Source of the DNA: an uncultured Prevotellaceae bacterium
GTDB lineage: Bacteria > Bacteroidota > Bacteroidia > Bacteroidales > Bacteroidaceae
Direction: 5' to 3'
Assembly (NCBI GenBank): GCA_902762325.1
Contig: CACWNV010000019.1
Span: 1 to 63,221, forward strand
DNA length: 63,221 nt
Positions 34,362 through 44,764 of the stretch are shown in pieces; positions within the stretch are counted from its first letter, which is position 1; the number at the start of each line of letters is the position of its first letter. The translations under genes were made by a program, and so were the position numbers. Below the pieces are notes generated by a model that was not told where the DNA came from, did no database searches, and was given only the letters and a program-made list of their open reading frames with translations.

Positions 34362-36278
34362 TCAACAATTCTCAATTTCTTTTAACCACAAATTATTGGA
34401 AGCATCGCTGGGCATGCGCCAATCTCCGCGCGGACTGAGGCTTACGCTACCGACCTTCGGCCCATCGGGAAGGCATGATCTCTTAAACTGCTGATTAAAG
34501 AATCTGCGAAGGAATGTCTGAAGCCAATGCTTGATAACATCATCAGAGAACTTTCCTGCGAAGGCTTTTTGTGCTAAGACATACAGTTTTAACGGACGGA
34601 AGCCAAAACGAAGGAAGTAGTACAAGAAGAAATCATGCAGCTCGTATGGTCCTACCAAATCTTCGGTCTTCTGCTTTATATTCCCATCCTCATCAGCAGG
34701 AATAAGTTCAGGACTGATTGGCGTATCTATCACAGACTGTAACACATTGCGGATGGTGTCGTCTTCATACTGCTTAATCTCATTCATAATAAGATACTTG
34801 ATAAGAGTCTTGGGAACTCCGGCATTCACACCATACATAGACATGTGGTCACCGTTATATGTTGCCCATCCCAATGCCAGCTCTGAGAGATCGCCCGTAC
34901 CGACAACGAGACCACCGACCTGATTACTTAAATCCATCAGAATCTGAGTTCGTTCTCTTGCCTGGCTATTCTCATAGGTCACATCGTGTACATTCGCATC
35001 ATGGCCGATATCTTCAAAATGAAGCATTACACTCTTGGCGATGCTGATTTCACGTACTGTTACACCCAGATTCTTCATCAACAGCAAAGCGTTATTATAG
35101 GTCAGATCGGTTGTTCCAAATCCTGGCATTGTAACAGCAATAATCCCTCTACGGTCAAGTTCCAGTTGGTCGAAGGCACGAACACTTACAAGCAAGGCCA
35201 ATGTCGAGTCAAGACCGCCACTAACACCAATCACGACACGTTTGCTTCCTGTATGGACAAGTCGTTTGATCAGTCCAAAGGTCTGGATGTTGAGAATCTC
35301 TTCACAACTGCTATTCATATCCTCCCCTTTCGGAATGAAAGGAGAAGCATCGACTTCACGTTCCAAGACAAAATCACGTGGCGTATAGGAACGGCAGTTG
35401 ATGATAGTTGCAGTTGATGTGCTTTCCTTAAACTCTTGTCTTGCCAGCTTCTCTGCACGCAGACGCTCCACATCAACTTGCATGATGCTCATCTGGGGCT
35501 TCATAGAGAAACGCTCGCCTTCTGACAAAAGCTTACCGTTCTCGTAAATAAGTGCATTTCCGCCATAGACTACATCCTGCGTACTTTCACCGAAGCCGCA
35601 ACCGCTATAGACATATCCGGTAATCGTCCGTGCACTCTGTTGTGAAATCAACGACTTCAGATAATCATGCTTGCCAATCAGATCGTTGCTGGCAGAAAGA
35701 TTAAATATCAAATCGGCACCCAACAAAGACAACTGGTTGCTTGGCGGAACAGGAGCCCATAAGTCTTCACATATCTCTATACCAAACAGAACGTCGTCAC
35801 AGGTACGGAACAAACATGGCTCGGGGCTTACCATAACGGTGTTGCCTGCTAACCGGATTTCTGTCGGTTTGATGTCTTTGGCAGAGCCAAACCATCGTTT
35901 CTCATAGAACTCGCCATAATTCGGGATGACAGTTTTCGGTACTATACCCAATATCTGACCTTTCTGGATGACAACCGCACAGTTTAACAACAAATCTCCA
36001 ACGATTACCGGCATACCGATTATGGAGATGATATCCAACTGGCGTGTGAAATCAAGAAGCATCATCACACTTTCTTCTGCTGCATCCAGCAAAAGGTGCT
36101 GACGAAACAGATCCTGACAGGAATAACCTGTTAAAGAGAGTTCAGGGAAAACAATGATTTCCACTCCTTTTCCCTCAGCTTGCGCAATAATGCTCTCTAT
36201 TTGCTGTAAGTTGAACTCACAATCTCCTACTTTGACTGTCGGAACAGCCGCAGCAATTTTAATGAATCCGAATTTCAT
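34362..36278 (-). CDS. nadE: Glutamine-dependent NAD+ synthetase
   Basis: The 638-residue enzyme joins an N-terminal nitrilase-type glutaminase ([17 protein letters not shown] with Glu; [15 protein letters not shown] with the catalytic Cys) to a C-terminal NAD synthetase with the P-loop [14 protein letters not shown]. It amidates nicotinate adenine dinucleotide using glutamine. The length fits the two-domain form. It is the last gene of the long minus-strand operon, 16 bases after the DUF2027 gene. Confidence 0.96.
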   Translation of the reverse strand: MKFGFIKIAAAVPTVKVGDCEFNLQQIESIIAQAEGKGVEIIVFPELSLTGYSCQDLFRQHLLLDAAEESVMMLLDFTRQLDIISIIGMPVIVGDLLLNCAVVIQKGQILGIVPKTVIPNYGEFYEKRWFGSAKDIKPTEIRLAGNTVMVSPEPCLFRTCDDVLFGIEICEDLWAPVPPSNQLSLLGADLIFNLSASNDLIGKHDYLKSLISQQSARTITGYVYSGCGFGESTQDVVYGGNALIYENGKLLSEGERFSMKPQMSIMQVDVERLRAEKLARQEFKESTSTATIINCRSYTPRDFVLEREVDASPFIPKGEDMNSSCEEILNIQTFGLIKRLVHTGSKRVVIGVSGGLDSTLALLVSVRAFDQLELDRRGIIAVTMPGFGTTDLTYNNALLLMKNLGVTVREISIAKSVMLHFEDIGHDANVHDVTYENSQARERTQILMDLSNQVGGLVVGTGDLSELALGWATYNGDHMSMYGVNAGVPKTLIKYLIMNEIKQYEDDTIRNVLQSVIDTPISPELIPADEDGNIKQKTEDLVGPYELHDFFLYYFLRFGFRPLKLYVLAQKAFAGKFSDDVIKHWLQTFLRRFFNQQFKRSCLPDGPKVGSVSLSPRGDWRMPSDASNNLWLKEIENC

Positions 36279-36294
36279 TCTTTTATCTCCTTTC

Positions 36295-37440
36295 TTATTT
36301 GATTGTCACTTGTGTTGCGCCATATCCGTATTCACGAAACGAAGCATCCTGATAACTATATTGTTTAAAGCGATAATTCAAGTCATTAATCAAGGCGCGC
36401 CGCAATACTCCTTCGCCTTTACCATGGATGAAGACTATCCGCTGACCTTTCTTCCCTGCATAATCTGCCAGAGTCTTACGGAACTTTTCCATCTGATAAT
36501 TCAGGATATCAACAGGCGACATGCCAGCGGTAGTGTCTAACAAAGAATCTGCATGCAAGTCAACGACAACGACATCATCGTCCCCTACCCTTTTCAATAT
36601 AGGCTTGGCGACAGTCTTCTTCTGGCTGTTATCGACATCATCTTTCCCGTTAGAATACATCTCTGCCTTCAACTGCTTTGCATCAATCACCAATGGACGG
36701 GGAACTTTATCATTTTCAATAATCGTGTACAAAAGAGCCGGTTGCTCAAAGAAATCATTCTCCTCAAATGTATGGAGTTTGTAGAATTTCACGGCATCGA
36801 CACGGAACTCAACATTGACAGCAGGCTTCAGGATAAAAGGCTTATCCTTCTTGTACGCAATCATCTGGATCGCAATGTGCCCGAGTTCATTCAAGTCTTC
36901 GCGGCCAAACTCCTCAATAAACTCTTTGGTGTTGGGCTCCACCTCTCCATGAGAACGCAAAGTCCAGCTGTTACCTTCAGCCATCAGATATGAATAACTC
37001 ATAAAGTAGTTGCTGTCATTCACGAAAAAGCACTCAAAGCGTGTCTGCGACACCTCTTTTATATCAATGGGAACAAAGGCAAGATAGGCTGATAGCTGGT
37101 TGCCTCCCTTCCGTTCCTCGACTGGTTTTCTAAAGGTAACCTTTGAATAGTCTATCTCATCGTCATTATCCTGGAATTCTTCAATTAATTCTTGTCCTTC
37201 GTGTATCTTTGCCTTAATAGACTTCCCGTCAGAAACATCCTTACGTTCCGAAGAAGCCTTTGCCGAAACGACATGTGCCGTGCTATAGTCTTCCTCACCA
37301 ATCACGACGACATCATTAATCGCCATCGGTATTTCAAACCCGTCTTCATCCTCTACAAGGACAATATTCTTTCCTTGAAACCCAGAGACGATTCCGCCTC
37401 CTATCTCACTTAAAAACCTTACCTTATCTCCTTTTTTCAT
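36295..37440 (-). CDS. DUF2027/Smr-domain protein
   Basis: The 381-residue protein has an N-terminal small beta-barrel-like region (KGDKVRFLSEIGGGIVSGF), a central DUF2027 domain and a C-terminal Smr domain (DLHADSLLD, RIVFIHGKGEGVLRRALI) as in MutS2. Smr domains bind or nick branched nucleic acids or RNA. This DUF2027-Smr form is characteristic of Bacteroidota, and its role is not known to me. It sits between queA and nadE in the operon. Confidence 0.88.
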   Translation of the reverse strand: MKKGDKVRFLSEIGGGIVSGFQGKNIVLVEDEDGFEIPMAINDVVVIGEEDYSTAHVVSAKASSERKDVSDGKSIKAKIHEGQELIEEFQDNDDEIDYSKVTFRKPVEERKGGNQLSAYLAFVPIDIKEVSQTRFECFFVNDSNYFMSYSYLMAEGNSWTLRSHGEVEPNTKEFIEEFGREDLNELGHIAIQMIAYKKDKPFILKPAVNVEFRVDAVKFYKLHTFEENDFFEQPALLYTIIENDKVPRPLVIDAKQLKAEMYSNGKDDVDNSQKKTVAKPILKRVGDDDVVVVDLHADSLLDTTAGMSPVDILNYQMEKFRKTLADYAGKKGQRIVFIHGKGEGVLRRALINDLNYRFKQYSYQDASFREYGYGATQVTIK

Positions 37441-37469
37441 TTTTCATTACTCATTATGGATTCCTTCAT

Positions 37470-38687
37470 TCAGGGTATCAGCAGAGAGCTGTCACCATAA
37501 CTAAGGAACCGGAAATCATTTGACAAAGCATAATCATACACTCTTCGCCAATCTCCTTTCAGGAATGCACTGACCAATAGAAGCAATGTACTCTGCGGCT
37601 GATGGAAATTCGTAATGAGCACCTTCACTATTTTATACTCATATCCAGGGGCGATGATTATCTGCGTGCTCGTATTAAGGACCGACCTCTGATGCCTGTC
37701 AAGATACTCCACGATGTTCCGGATAGCCTGAGCAGCCGAGATAGAAGCACCTTTCTGTTCGTATGGTTCCCATTGACTAACGTGCAACTCGTCTTCTGAC
37801 AAGTCAGGAGAACTCTCCAACTTCAATCCTATGTAGTATAGACTCTCCAAAGTGCGGACACTTGTGGTACCGACGGCAATCGCAGAGGCATCATGCTGCA
37901 AGAGTTTTTCCAAAGTCTGCCTACGGACACTAATAAATTCGCTATGCATTTCATGCCCTTCGATACACTCACTCTTTACAGGCTTAAAGGTACCAGCACC
38001 CACATGCAAAGTCAATTCCTCGCGGTCAATCCCGCATGCATCAATTTCATGCAGCACTTTCTCTGTGAAATGGAGGCCTGCTGTTGGGGCCGCAACACTT
38101 CCTTTAATCTTAGAATAGACCGTCTGATAAGTCGTCTTATCACTCTCTTGCGTCTTTCTGTTCAGATATGGTGGTATCGGCAATTCGCCAACGACTTCGA
38201 GTATCTCGGAAAAAGATACAGTCTGAGCATCCCATTCGAAATCAATCTGATGCCCGGTACCATGCTCCCCGCGACGAGAAGCACGAAGTGTAAACGATTG
38301 TCCATTAACGTCAATCTGTCTTGTTAACTCTCCTTCTTTCCATTTCTTCAGGTTCCCCACGAGACAAGACCACGAACAAGAACCGACCGTCTGGAACATC
38401 TGCTCATAATCAGCGGGAACAATAGGTTCGAGAAGGAATATTTCTATCAATGCCCCTGTTCCCTTACGGAAATGCAGACGAGCCTGTATGACCTTGGTAT
38501 TATTAAATACCATCAGGGAATTCTTTGGAAGATATTTTGGAAGATGATAGAAAACATCATCGCTGATCTGCCCATGCTCATAGACAAGCAACTTGGAATG
38601 ATCACGTTCTGCTATCGGGAATTTCGCAATACGCTCATCTGGAAGCTGATAATTATATTCGCTTATACGTATTTGTTTTGTATCCAT
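37470..38687 (-). CDS. queA: S-adenosylmethionine:tRNA ribosyltransferase-isomerase
   Basis: The 405-residue enzyme transfers the ribose of SAM to preQ1 in tRNA, forming epoxyqueuosine. Signatures include YQLPDERIAKFPIAERDHSK, VFNNTKVIQARL, KGSVAAPTAGLHFTEKV and FHQPQSTLLLLVSAFL. It is somewhat longer than the enterobacterial enzyme. The stop lies 29 bases before DUF2027, and the start nearly abuts the PAP2 gene upstream. Confidence 0.95.
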   Translation of the reverse strand: MDTKQIRISEYNYQLPDERIAKFPIAERDHSKLLVYEHGQISDDVFYHLPKYLPKNSLMVFNNTKVIQARLHFRKGTGALIEIFLLEPIVPADYEQMFQTVGSCSWSCLVGNLKKWKEGELTRQIDVNGQSFTLRASRRGEHGTGHQIDFEWDAQTVSFSEILEVVGELPIPPYLNRKTQESDKTTYQTVYSKIKGSVAAPTAGLHFTEKVLHEIDACGIDREELTLHVGAGTFKPVKSECIEGHEMHSEFISVRRQTLEKLLQHDASAIAVGTTSVRTLESLYYIGLKLESSPDLSEDELHVSQWEPYEQKGASISAAQAIRNIVEYLDRHQRSVLNTSTQIIIAPGYEYKIVKVLITNFHQPQSTLLLLVSAFLKGDWRRVYDYALSNDFRFLSYGDSSLLIP

Positions 38688-38688
38688 G

Positions 38689-39387
38689 CTATTGAATAAC
38701 TGTCAATCCACACATTACTGCCACACAACAAGTTAACATCAAGACCGTGATGACCATGTCAACATCTGATAAAGCATAACCTGTTGATGTATATTGTGTA
38801 GAGACATAATTAAGTTTTGCGCCAATTTTCAAATACAAATGATAGTACAGCAGATAGACTAAAGAGCCGACTGTTGTTCCCCAGACAAGCCCCACCATGA
38901 TATCACCAGGGTAATGGAGGCCAAGATACATTCGCGTCCAACAGTTTAACAATGACCAGGCAACCATGAAGAATGTCATAAGCCTGCTACGTACCAACAA
39001 ACTGAAGAACACGGCTATTGACATCGTATTGGAAGCATGGGCAGAGAAGAAGCTGAAGTCCATTCCCCGTACATTATTTACTATATTAACGGTATACTTG
39101 AAAACCGGATCGTTACTGGGACGCGGACGTTCTATCCACGGCTTGACAATATACTCAGATATGCCGTCAGCAAAGAAGATACATAGAAATGCGCATACGA
39201 CGACTAATCCAATCTGAGCCATCGTCTCATTATTCTTAACGACAAGATAGAACAATGCAAGGTAGAGCGGTATCCATGTCAGACCCGACGTGAAGACAAA
39301 TGCTACACCATCAAGAAACATTGTGTGACCGTCATTAAAAAACGAAAGAACGTCACGGTCAAGTTCAATTATTCTATTTATATCCAA
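38689..39387 (-). CDS. PAP2-family membrane phosphatase
   Basis: The 232-residue inner-membrane protein has several hydrophobic helices. The three PAP2 signature blocks are present: KPWIERPRPS, FSAHASNTMSIA and TRMYLGLHYPGDIMVG. Such enzymes dephosphorylate undecaprenyl pyrophosphate, phosphatidylglycerol phosphate or lipid A; the substrate here is open. It follows the BatD-BatE gene by 22 bases and abuts queA. Confidence 0.93.
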   Translation of the reverse strand: MDINRIIELDRDVLSFFNDGHTMFLDGVAFVFTSGLTWIPLYLALFYLVVKNNETMAQIGLVVVCAFLCIFFADGISEYIVKPWIERPRPSNDPVFKYTVNIVNNVRGMDFSFFSAHASNTMSIAVFFSLLVRSRLMTFFMVAWSLLNCWTRMYLGLHYPGDIMVGLVWGTTVGSLVYLLYYHLYLKIGAKLNYVSTQYTSTGYALSDVDMVITVLMLTCCVAVMCGLTVIQ

Positions 39388-39409
39388 AACGCTTATCTTC
39401 TACTTGTTA

Positions 39410-42010
39410 TTAAATTTTCTCCACCTGACTCACTAAAATCCAACCTTCGCGGCCATCGGCAAGGCGCACTGAATACCAGTCTTTAATGGAGGTGTCGGTT
39501 ATATCTACTCGTGTGCCTTCATGGATGACAAACGCATCATTGCCGCTTACCGTCGGTGTCTTCTTAACATTCACAGAGGGACTGATGATGATAGCACCTT
39601 TATGATTCTCCAACATCTGCTTCTGCTTAAAGGCAAAGAAATTACTCAGCAGAAAAACGACAAAGAGGAAGATTGCTCCGAAGAAGCCCAACTTGCGTAA
39701 CATGATACTTGGAGCAAACAAGTATAGCAACACCAGCATCAGGACACAGACTATCGAGCCGATAGAGATACGTGCCCAGTTATCAACACTGGTGAAATTC
39801 ACCAAAGAATGATACCATGTGACGAAGAACATCTCACTTTGCGGTGTTATCTTATCGATGGTCTTGCTGCGTGCAAACTGAAGATTGAAGTTAATGTCTT
39901 CATCACCCGGCTGCAGTTGGTGCGCCCTTTCATAGGCAATGATGGCCTTCGTGACATTATCTGTACGGAAATAGGCATTTCCCAAGTTATAATAGAGTGA
40001 TGCTGAAACACCATTCTTAAGTAATTCCTCGTAGTCTTTAATTGCCTGCTGATAATTACCTTTCTTATACTCATCATCAGCATTCTGTTTTGTAATAGCA
40101 GAAGCCTGGGATGGTAGCAACAGCATTAATCCAACTACAAGCAACATCACATTCGCACGAACATACTTCTTCTTATTCTTCATCACATCTTCAATATTCA
40201 TGATAGCCGTCATTGCCGACTCAAATGTCTTGTTCATGTTTCCAGCAGGATCACCTGGGGCATATCGTTCAAACTCACACTCGTCCAAAGCGGTCAGGAA
40301 TTTGCTGATGGTCTCATCATCGACATGATGACGGGACAGATTCTCGGAAATATTCTCTCGTGATAATTGCTCAACAGGAATATTCAGTTTGTCACCGACA
40401 TACCCCCAAAGAGCACGCATCACTTCATCATAGAAAGCACCCTGCTGTCCTTTCAACATCAACTGACTTGCTTTGCGCAGACGTTTCGTTGCCACCTTAT
40501 TTGCCTTCTTTCCGCGTTTCTTCACAAGATCGGCATTGTCGATAGCACGTTTACGGAAGATAATCAGCAGTGCCACAAAGGTAATGAACGGTATCAATAA
40601 ACTGATCCAGTATGACCTGCTTCCATAATAGAAATCATTGACATCGTGCAGACGAGCGTCTCCCTGCTTCAGACTACGGATATCCTTGTCTTTCTCTGAA
40701 GAATAGTCTTCCATCGACGACACTTTTCCATTTCCTTTTTCAACTTGTAACTCAAACGGCTGTGTCTTAATTGTCCGATAGGTATTGGAACTGATGTCAT
40801 AATAGACTAAATCAACGGCTGGAATTGTATAATTGCCAGGATTACGGGGAACAAAAAGGAAATCATAAATCATGTTCCCTTCCAGGCCATTGGCTGTGAG
40901 TTTCGTCTTGTCGGTAACCTTTGCATCATATTTATCAAAGTCCTTCGGGAAATCCACAACAGGCTGCTTAATCAATTTCAAGTTTCCATTTCCTCCTATG
41001 ACGACACGTAAGGTGACCGGATTGCCTGCTCTTACTTCATTCTTATCTATCTGTGCAGAGATATTAAACTTACCCACACCACCTGAGAAGTTGGCAGGAC
41101 GAGTTGGCAATGGTTCCACCTCTACGGTCAAGCTTGGTGCAACGATGTTACATTTCACTTCCACATATCCAGAGCCTCCATTGAAAAAGGCCTCAAAAGG
41201 ATCAACCGAACGGTTTTGCTGGATGACGGTTCCCTCAAAGGTAATACTCGGAATCTCCAATTTTCCCGTCATCTGCGGGTACATCACATACTGGCTCCAT
41301 GTCACACAACGGTAAGGTCTTCCGTTCACTTTTTCAACATGGAAGCTTTTCTGCTGAGGGAGAGGTATTTCCTGGGTATGGAATCCCGTCAGATCAGGCA
41401 TCTTTCCTTCAAGTTGCGTCAAATCAACCAACGAATAGACTTTGTATGTTAACAATATCGGTTCTTGCTCATGAACCTTACGTTTGTTAGCACTTACCTT
41501 AATGAATAGGTCGTTGCTGGTTATCTTGCTGCCTGCAGAACGAACCTGTCCTCTGGCATCGTTTTCATCATCATGCATGCTCGGTGCTGAGCTGTTGTTA
41601 TTGCGTGCCGTTCCGGAAACAACAATCTTCACCGGTTGTGAACTAATTGTCTTACCACCCACTTTCGCATGAGCCGCTGGTATCGTATATGTACCGTTCT
41701 TCTCTGCATAAAGCGTGTATGTGTAGGTGATAGAAGATGAAGAAGAGGTGTGCCCATTCACCATCTGGAAACTCGACTGTGATGAAGTGTAGGGACCGGC
41801 TATAATCTCCAGACCGTCAAAGGAATGGATACCCGACCGGAAATCCTCAACATCTTGGGTGCTGATAGTATAAGCCACACGGAAGTTCTCACCCACAGAA
41901 ACATGTGAGGGAGCTGACACACTGATTGTCTGAGCCTGTACCGATGGGGCTGCACCGGCAAACAGACAAAGCAAACATACTATCAAGAATCTATAATAAT
42001 CTTTCAACAT
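39410..42010 (-). CDS. batD: BatD-BatE fusion protein
   Basis: The 866-residue protein has a signal peptide (LLCLFAGAAPSVQAQ) and a BatD/oxygen-tolerance domain of Ig-like repeats to about residue 450. A membrane helix, a cytoplasmic BatD C-terminal domain (SRENISENLSRHHVDDETIS) and a second helix follow. A TPR domain (DEYKKGNYQQAIKDYEELLK) comes next, then two more helices and a C-terminal SH3-like domain (EGTRVDITDTSIKDWY). The TPR-SH3 part corresponds to BatE, a separate protein in Bacteroides fragilis. Bat proteins form a periplasmic complex tied to aerotolerance. Confidence 0.88.
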   Translation of the reverse strand: MLKDYYRFLIVCLLCLFAGAAPSVQAQTISVSAPSHVSVGENFRVAYTISTQDVEDFRSGIHSFDGLEIIAGPYTSSQSSFQMVNGHTSSSSSITYTYTLYAEKNGTYTIPAAHAKVGGKTISSQPVKIVVSGTARNNNSSAPSMHDDENDARGQVRSAGSKITSNDLFIKVSANKRKVHEQEPILLTYKVYSLVDLTQLEGKMPDLTGFHTQEIPLPQQKSFHVEKVNGRPYRCVTWSQYVMYPQMTGKLEIPSITFEGTVIQQNRSVDPFEAFFNGGSGYVEVKCNIVAPSLTVEVEPLPTRPANFSGGVGKFNISAQIDKNEVRAGNPVTLRVVIGGNGNLKLIKQPVVDFPKDFDKYDAKVTDKTKLTANGLEGNMIYDFLFVPRNPGNYTIPAVDLVYYDISSNTYRTIKTQPFELQVEKGNGKVSSMEDYSSEKDKDIRSLKQGDARLHDVNDFYYGSRSYWISLLIPFITFVALLIIFRKRAIDNADLVKKRGKKANKVATKRLRKASQLMLKGQQGAFYDEVMRALWGYVGDKLNIPVEQLSRENISENLSRHHVDDETISKFLTALDECEFERYAPGDPAGNMNKTFESAMTAIMNIEDVMKNKKKYVRANVMLLVVGLMLLLPSQASAITKQNADDEYKKGNYQQAIKDYEELLKNGVSASLYYNLGNAYFRTDNVTKAIIAYERAHQLQPGDEDINFNLQFARSKTIDKITPQSEMFFVTWYHSLVNFTSVDNWARISIGSIVCVLMLVLLYLFAPSIMLRKLGFFGAIFLFVVFLLSNFFAFKQKQMLENHKGAIIISPSVNVKKTPTVSGNDAFVIHEGTRVDITDTSIKDWYSVRLADGREGWILVSQVEKI

Positions 42011-42028
42011 GATGTACAGTTTTTATTA

Positions 42029-42715
42029 TTACCAGTTTTTCTGCAACTGACGTCGGCGAGGCTCTTGCATCGCCTTTTTCATACGTTGCTGAGTAGCTTT
42101 TTCATCCTGAACAGCTGCATTAAGGAGCTGCTCGGCATTCTCTTTGCTCATCTGGTCTTTCGGGGTCTGTTTCTGCTGTTTAGAATTATCTTTATTATTC
42201 TCATTATCTTTCTGGTTCTGCTCTTTCTTATCGTCTTTCTTGTCATTTCCGCCACCATTATTCTTATTGTCATTCTGCTTTTTCTGAAGATGCTTGCACA
42301 ATGCCAGATTGTAGCGAGTTTCATTATCATCAGGATTGTTGCGGAGACTCTCCTGATATGCCTGTATGGCCTCACCATACATCTGGTGACTCTGACAAAT
42401 GACACCTATATTATGATATGCCATCGCCTTACGCTTAGCACTGGTCTCAGCCTTTCCTGCATTCTCGAGTTGGACGATAGCCGCCGAATCCTTCTGCTGC
42501 TGTAACAAGGCACAACCCAAATTGTACATTGCCTGCGTGTTACGGGGATTCTTACCCAGTGCTTTACGATATTCCACCTCTGCCTTGTCGAAGTTCTGCT
42601 GCCTGTAATACTTATTACCCATTCTCACCGATATACGGTCAGACTGAGCAAAAGCTGCCTCATTTCCGGCAACAAGGCATATCATGATGACGATTATATA
42701 TCTAAGACACTTCAT
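42029..42715 (-). CDS. batC: BatC-like TPR protein
   Basis: The 228-residue protein has a signal peptide (VAGNEAAFAQ). Two or three TPRs follow (YYRQQNFDKAEVEYRKALG, MYGEAIQAYQESLRNNPDDN), then a charged Lys/Asn/Asp-rich low-complexity tail. It matches BatC, the TPR partner of BatB in the Bat complex. Its start overlaps the stop of batB by 4 bases, indicating translational coupling. Confidence 0.88.
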   Translation of the reverse strand: MKCLRYIIVIMICLVAGNEAAFAQSDRISVRMGNKYYRQQNFDKAEVEYRKALGKNPRNTQAMYNLGCALLQQQKDSAAIVQLENAGKAETSAKRKAMAYHNIGVICQSHQMYGEAIQAYQESLRNNPDDNETRYNLALCKHLQKKQNDNKNNGGGNDKKDDKKEQNQKDNENNKDNSKQQKQTPKDQMSKENAEQLLNAAVQDEKATQQRMKKAMQEPRRRQLQKNW

Positions 42716-43734
42716 TTCTTCTTGAATAATCTAATATTTTTCAACATAGGATTCTTTGACTCCAATACGCAGATCTCGATGATAAGGAAAAGCAGTGTGA
42801 GGATTCCAAAAGCCTGAAACTGCTCATCGTATTCACTATAGATGACGCTATTGGTCTCACCCTTTTGCAACTTGGTGAGCTCTTCGTTCAGTTTCTCCTG
42901 CGCATCACTGCTGTTATTCACATGAATATACTTTCCGTTTCCTGCTCTGGCAACATCCTGGCACATCTGTTCGTTCAGGGCTGTCATCACCACTTCTCCA
43001 CGGGAGTCTTTCAAGTAGTCACCATTACCGAGGGGAATGGGGGCACCTTTGGTATCTCCGACACCGAGAATGAACACATTCACGCCCTTCTTCTTGGCTG
43101 CCTTTGCACTCTCCATCGCTCCTCCTTCATGATCCTCACCGTCTGTTATCAGAATAACAGCCCTACCGATCTTCTCCTGCTGGGTGAAACTGTTCAAGGC
43201 GACATCGATTGCCTGGGCAATGTCCGTTCCCTGAGAAGCGATAAGTGACGGATCAATATTCTGTAGGAACATCTTTGCAGACACATAGTCGCTCGTTATC
43301 GGCAGCTGCACGAATGCTTCACCGGCAAAGACGACGAGTCCTATCTTATCATTCGTAAAGTGATCCACAAGATTCTCCACCAGCATCTTACTCTTTTCAA
43401 GTCGCGAAGGAACCACGTCTTCTGCCATCATCGAGTTACTGATATCAAGACAGATAATCGTCTCTATTCCGTTTCGTTTCTCATAAGACACTTTAGTACC
43501 CATCTGTGGCCTTGCTATCATGACAATCATCAGAGCCAACGCTATCAGCATCAGCCAGAATTTCACGGTGGGACGGAAATGTGAGATATCAGGCATCAGC
43601 TGGCGGAGCAACTCAGGCTCGCCAAACTTGTTCAGTTTCTTTTTCCGTTGTCTCCATGACAGGAAACGGACGACGGCTAATAGTGGAATGATGACCAACA
43701 GCCAAAGATATTCTGGATTCTCAAATCTAAACAT
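42712..43734 (-). CDS. batB: VWA-domain protein BatB
   Basis: The 340-residue protein has two N-terminal and one C-terminal membrane helices around a periplasmic or cytoplasm-facing von Willebrand A domain. The MIDAS motif is CLDISNSMM (DxSxS), with TDGEDHEGG as a further metal-site loop. It is paralogous to the upstream batA. Both are parts of the Bat aerotolerance operon. Confidence 0.92.
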   Translation of the reverse strand: MFRFENPEYLWLLVIIPLLAVVRFLSWRQRKKKLNKFGEPELLRQLMPDISHFRPTVKFWLMLIALALMIVMIARPQMGTKVSYEKRNGIETIICLDISNSMMAEDVVPSRLEKSKMLVENLVDHFTNDKIGLVVFAGEAFVQLPITSDYVSAKMFLQNIDPSLIASQGTDIAQAIDVALNSFTQQEKIGRAVILITDGEDHEGGAMESAKAAKKKGVNVFILGVGDTKGAPIPLGNGDYLKDSRGEVVMTALNEQMCQDVARAGNGKYIHVNNSSDAQEKLNEELTKLQKGETNSVIYSEYDEQFQAFGILTLLFLIIEICVLESKNPMLKNIRLFKKK

Positions 43735-43765
43735 TCTCTTAATTCAACTTATTGGTTCAACATCT

Positions 43766-44764
43766 CTAAGGAATTCTCCTAAGCACCATTGTTCGAAGAA
43801 TAATCTCTGTCAACAAACACAGGAAAGCGGCAAGCGCAAAAGGCAGATAGGCCTCGTAACGCTTCGAGAACTTCTTCACGTTCATCTTCGACTTCTCGAG
43901 TTTGTCAATATCCTTATATATCTGTTTCAATTCACGATTGTTCGTAGCACGATAGAAGTTTCCATCTGTCGTTGAGGCGATGTCTGAAAGCGTTTTCGTA
44001 TCTATCTCCACAGGGTAGTTAACATACTGAACACCTCCAGCCACTATCATCGGGACAGGAGCCACCTTGTTCGTTCCGACACCTATCGTATAGACTCTTA
44101 TGCCAAGACTCTTCGCGATATTGGCTGCGGTCATCGGAGAAATATCTCCCATGTTGTTGGAACCGTCGGTCAGCAGGATAACCACCTTGCTTTTTGCCTT
44201 CGAGTCTTTCAGACGGGAAACGGCACTTGCCAGTCCCATTCCCACTGCGGTTCCATTTGATATGAGGCCCGATGCTGCAATATCTGTCCTGACATTCTGC
44301 AACAGGTTTATCAGACTGGTATGGTCGGTTGTCATCGGACATTGCGTAAAGGCTTCACCGGCAAAGATTGTCAGTCCGATATTATCATCGGGTCTGCCGG
44401 CGATAAATTCACCTGCAACGCTCTTTGCTGCTTCCATACGATTCGGACGAAGGTCTTCTGCAAGCATACTTGTCGAGACATCCATCGCAAGCATGATATC
44501 TATTCCCTCCACGGTACGGGAATCCCAGGCATTATAGGTCTGCGGACGGGCTAAGACGATGACCATTAAGATATATGTCACGCATCTGAGCAGCATGGGC
44601 AGGTTCATAATCCTGATACGCCAGCTCTTCGGAGCAAACCTGTAGGCAAAGGTATCGCTCATTCGCAAGGTCGGCTCACTCCTCTTCCTATAAAGGAAAT
44701 ACCACAGGAGATAGGGTATCAGGAGCAGTAGTAACAGGAAATATTCTTTATTTGCAAATTCCAT
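43766..44764 (-). CDS. batA: VWA-domain protein BatA
   Basis: The 332-residue VWA protein has membrane helices near both ends and the MIDAS motif AMDVSTSML, followed by LLTDGSNNMGD. It lies directly after the small membrane gene at 44765 with no gap and 31 bases before batB. It is the first of two VWA paralogues. Confidence 0.92.
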   Translation of the reverse strand: MEFANKEYFLLLLLLIPYLLWYFLYRKRSEPTLRMSDTFAYRFAPKSWRIRIMNLPMLLRCVTYILMVIVLARPQTYNAWDSRTVEGIDIMLAMDVSTSMLAEDLRPNRMEAAKSVAGEFIAGRPDDNIGLTIFAGEAFTQCPMTTDHTSLINLLQNVRTDIAASGLISNGTAVGMGLASAVSRLKDSKAKSKVVILLTDGSNNMGDISPMTAANIAKSLGIRVYTIGVGTNKVAPVPMIVAGGVQYVNYPVEIDTKTLSDIASTTDGNFYRATNNRELKQIYKDIDKLEKSKMNVKKFSKRYEAYLPFALAAFLCLLTEIILRTMVLRRIP

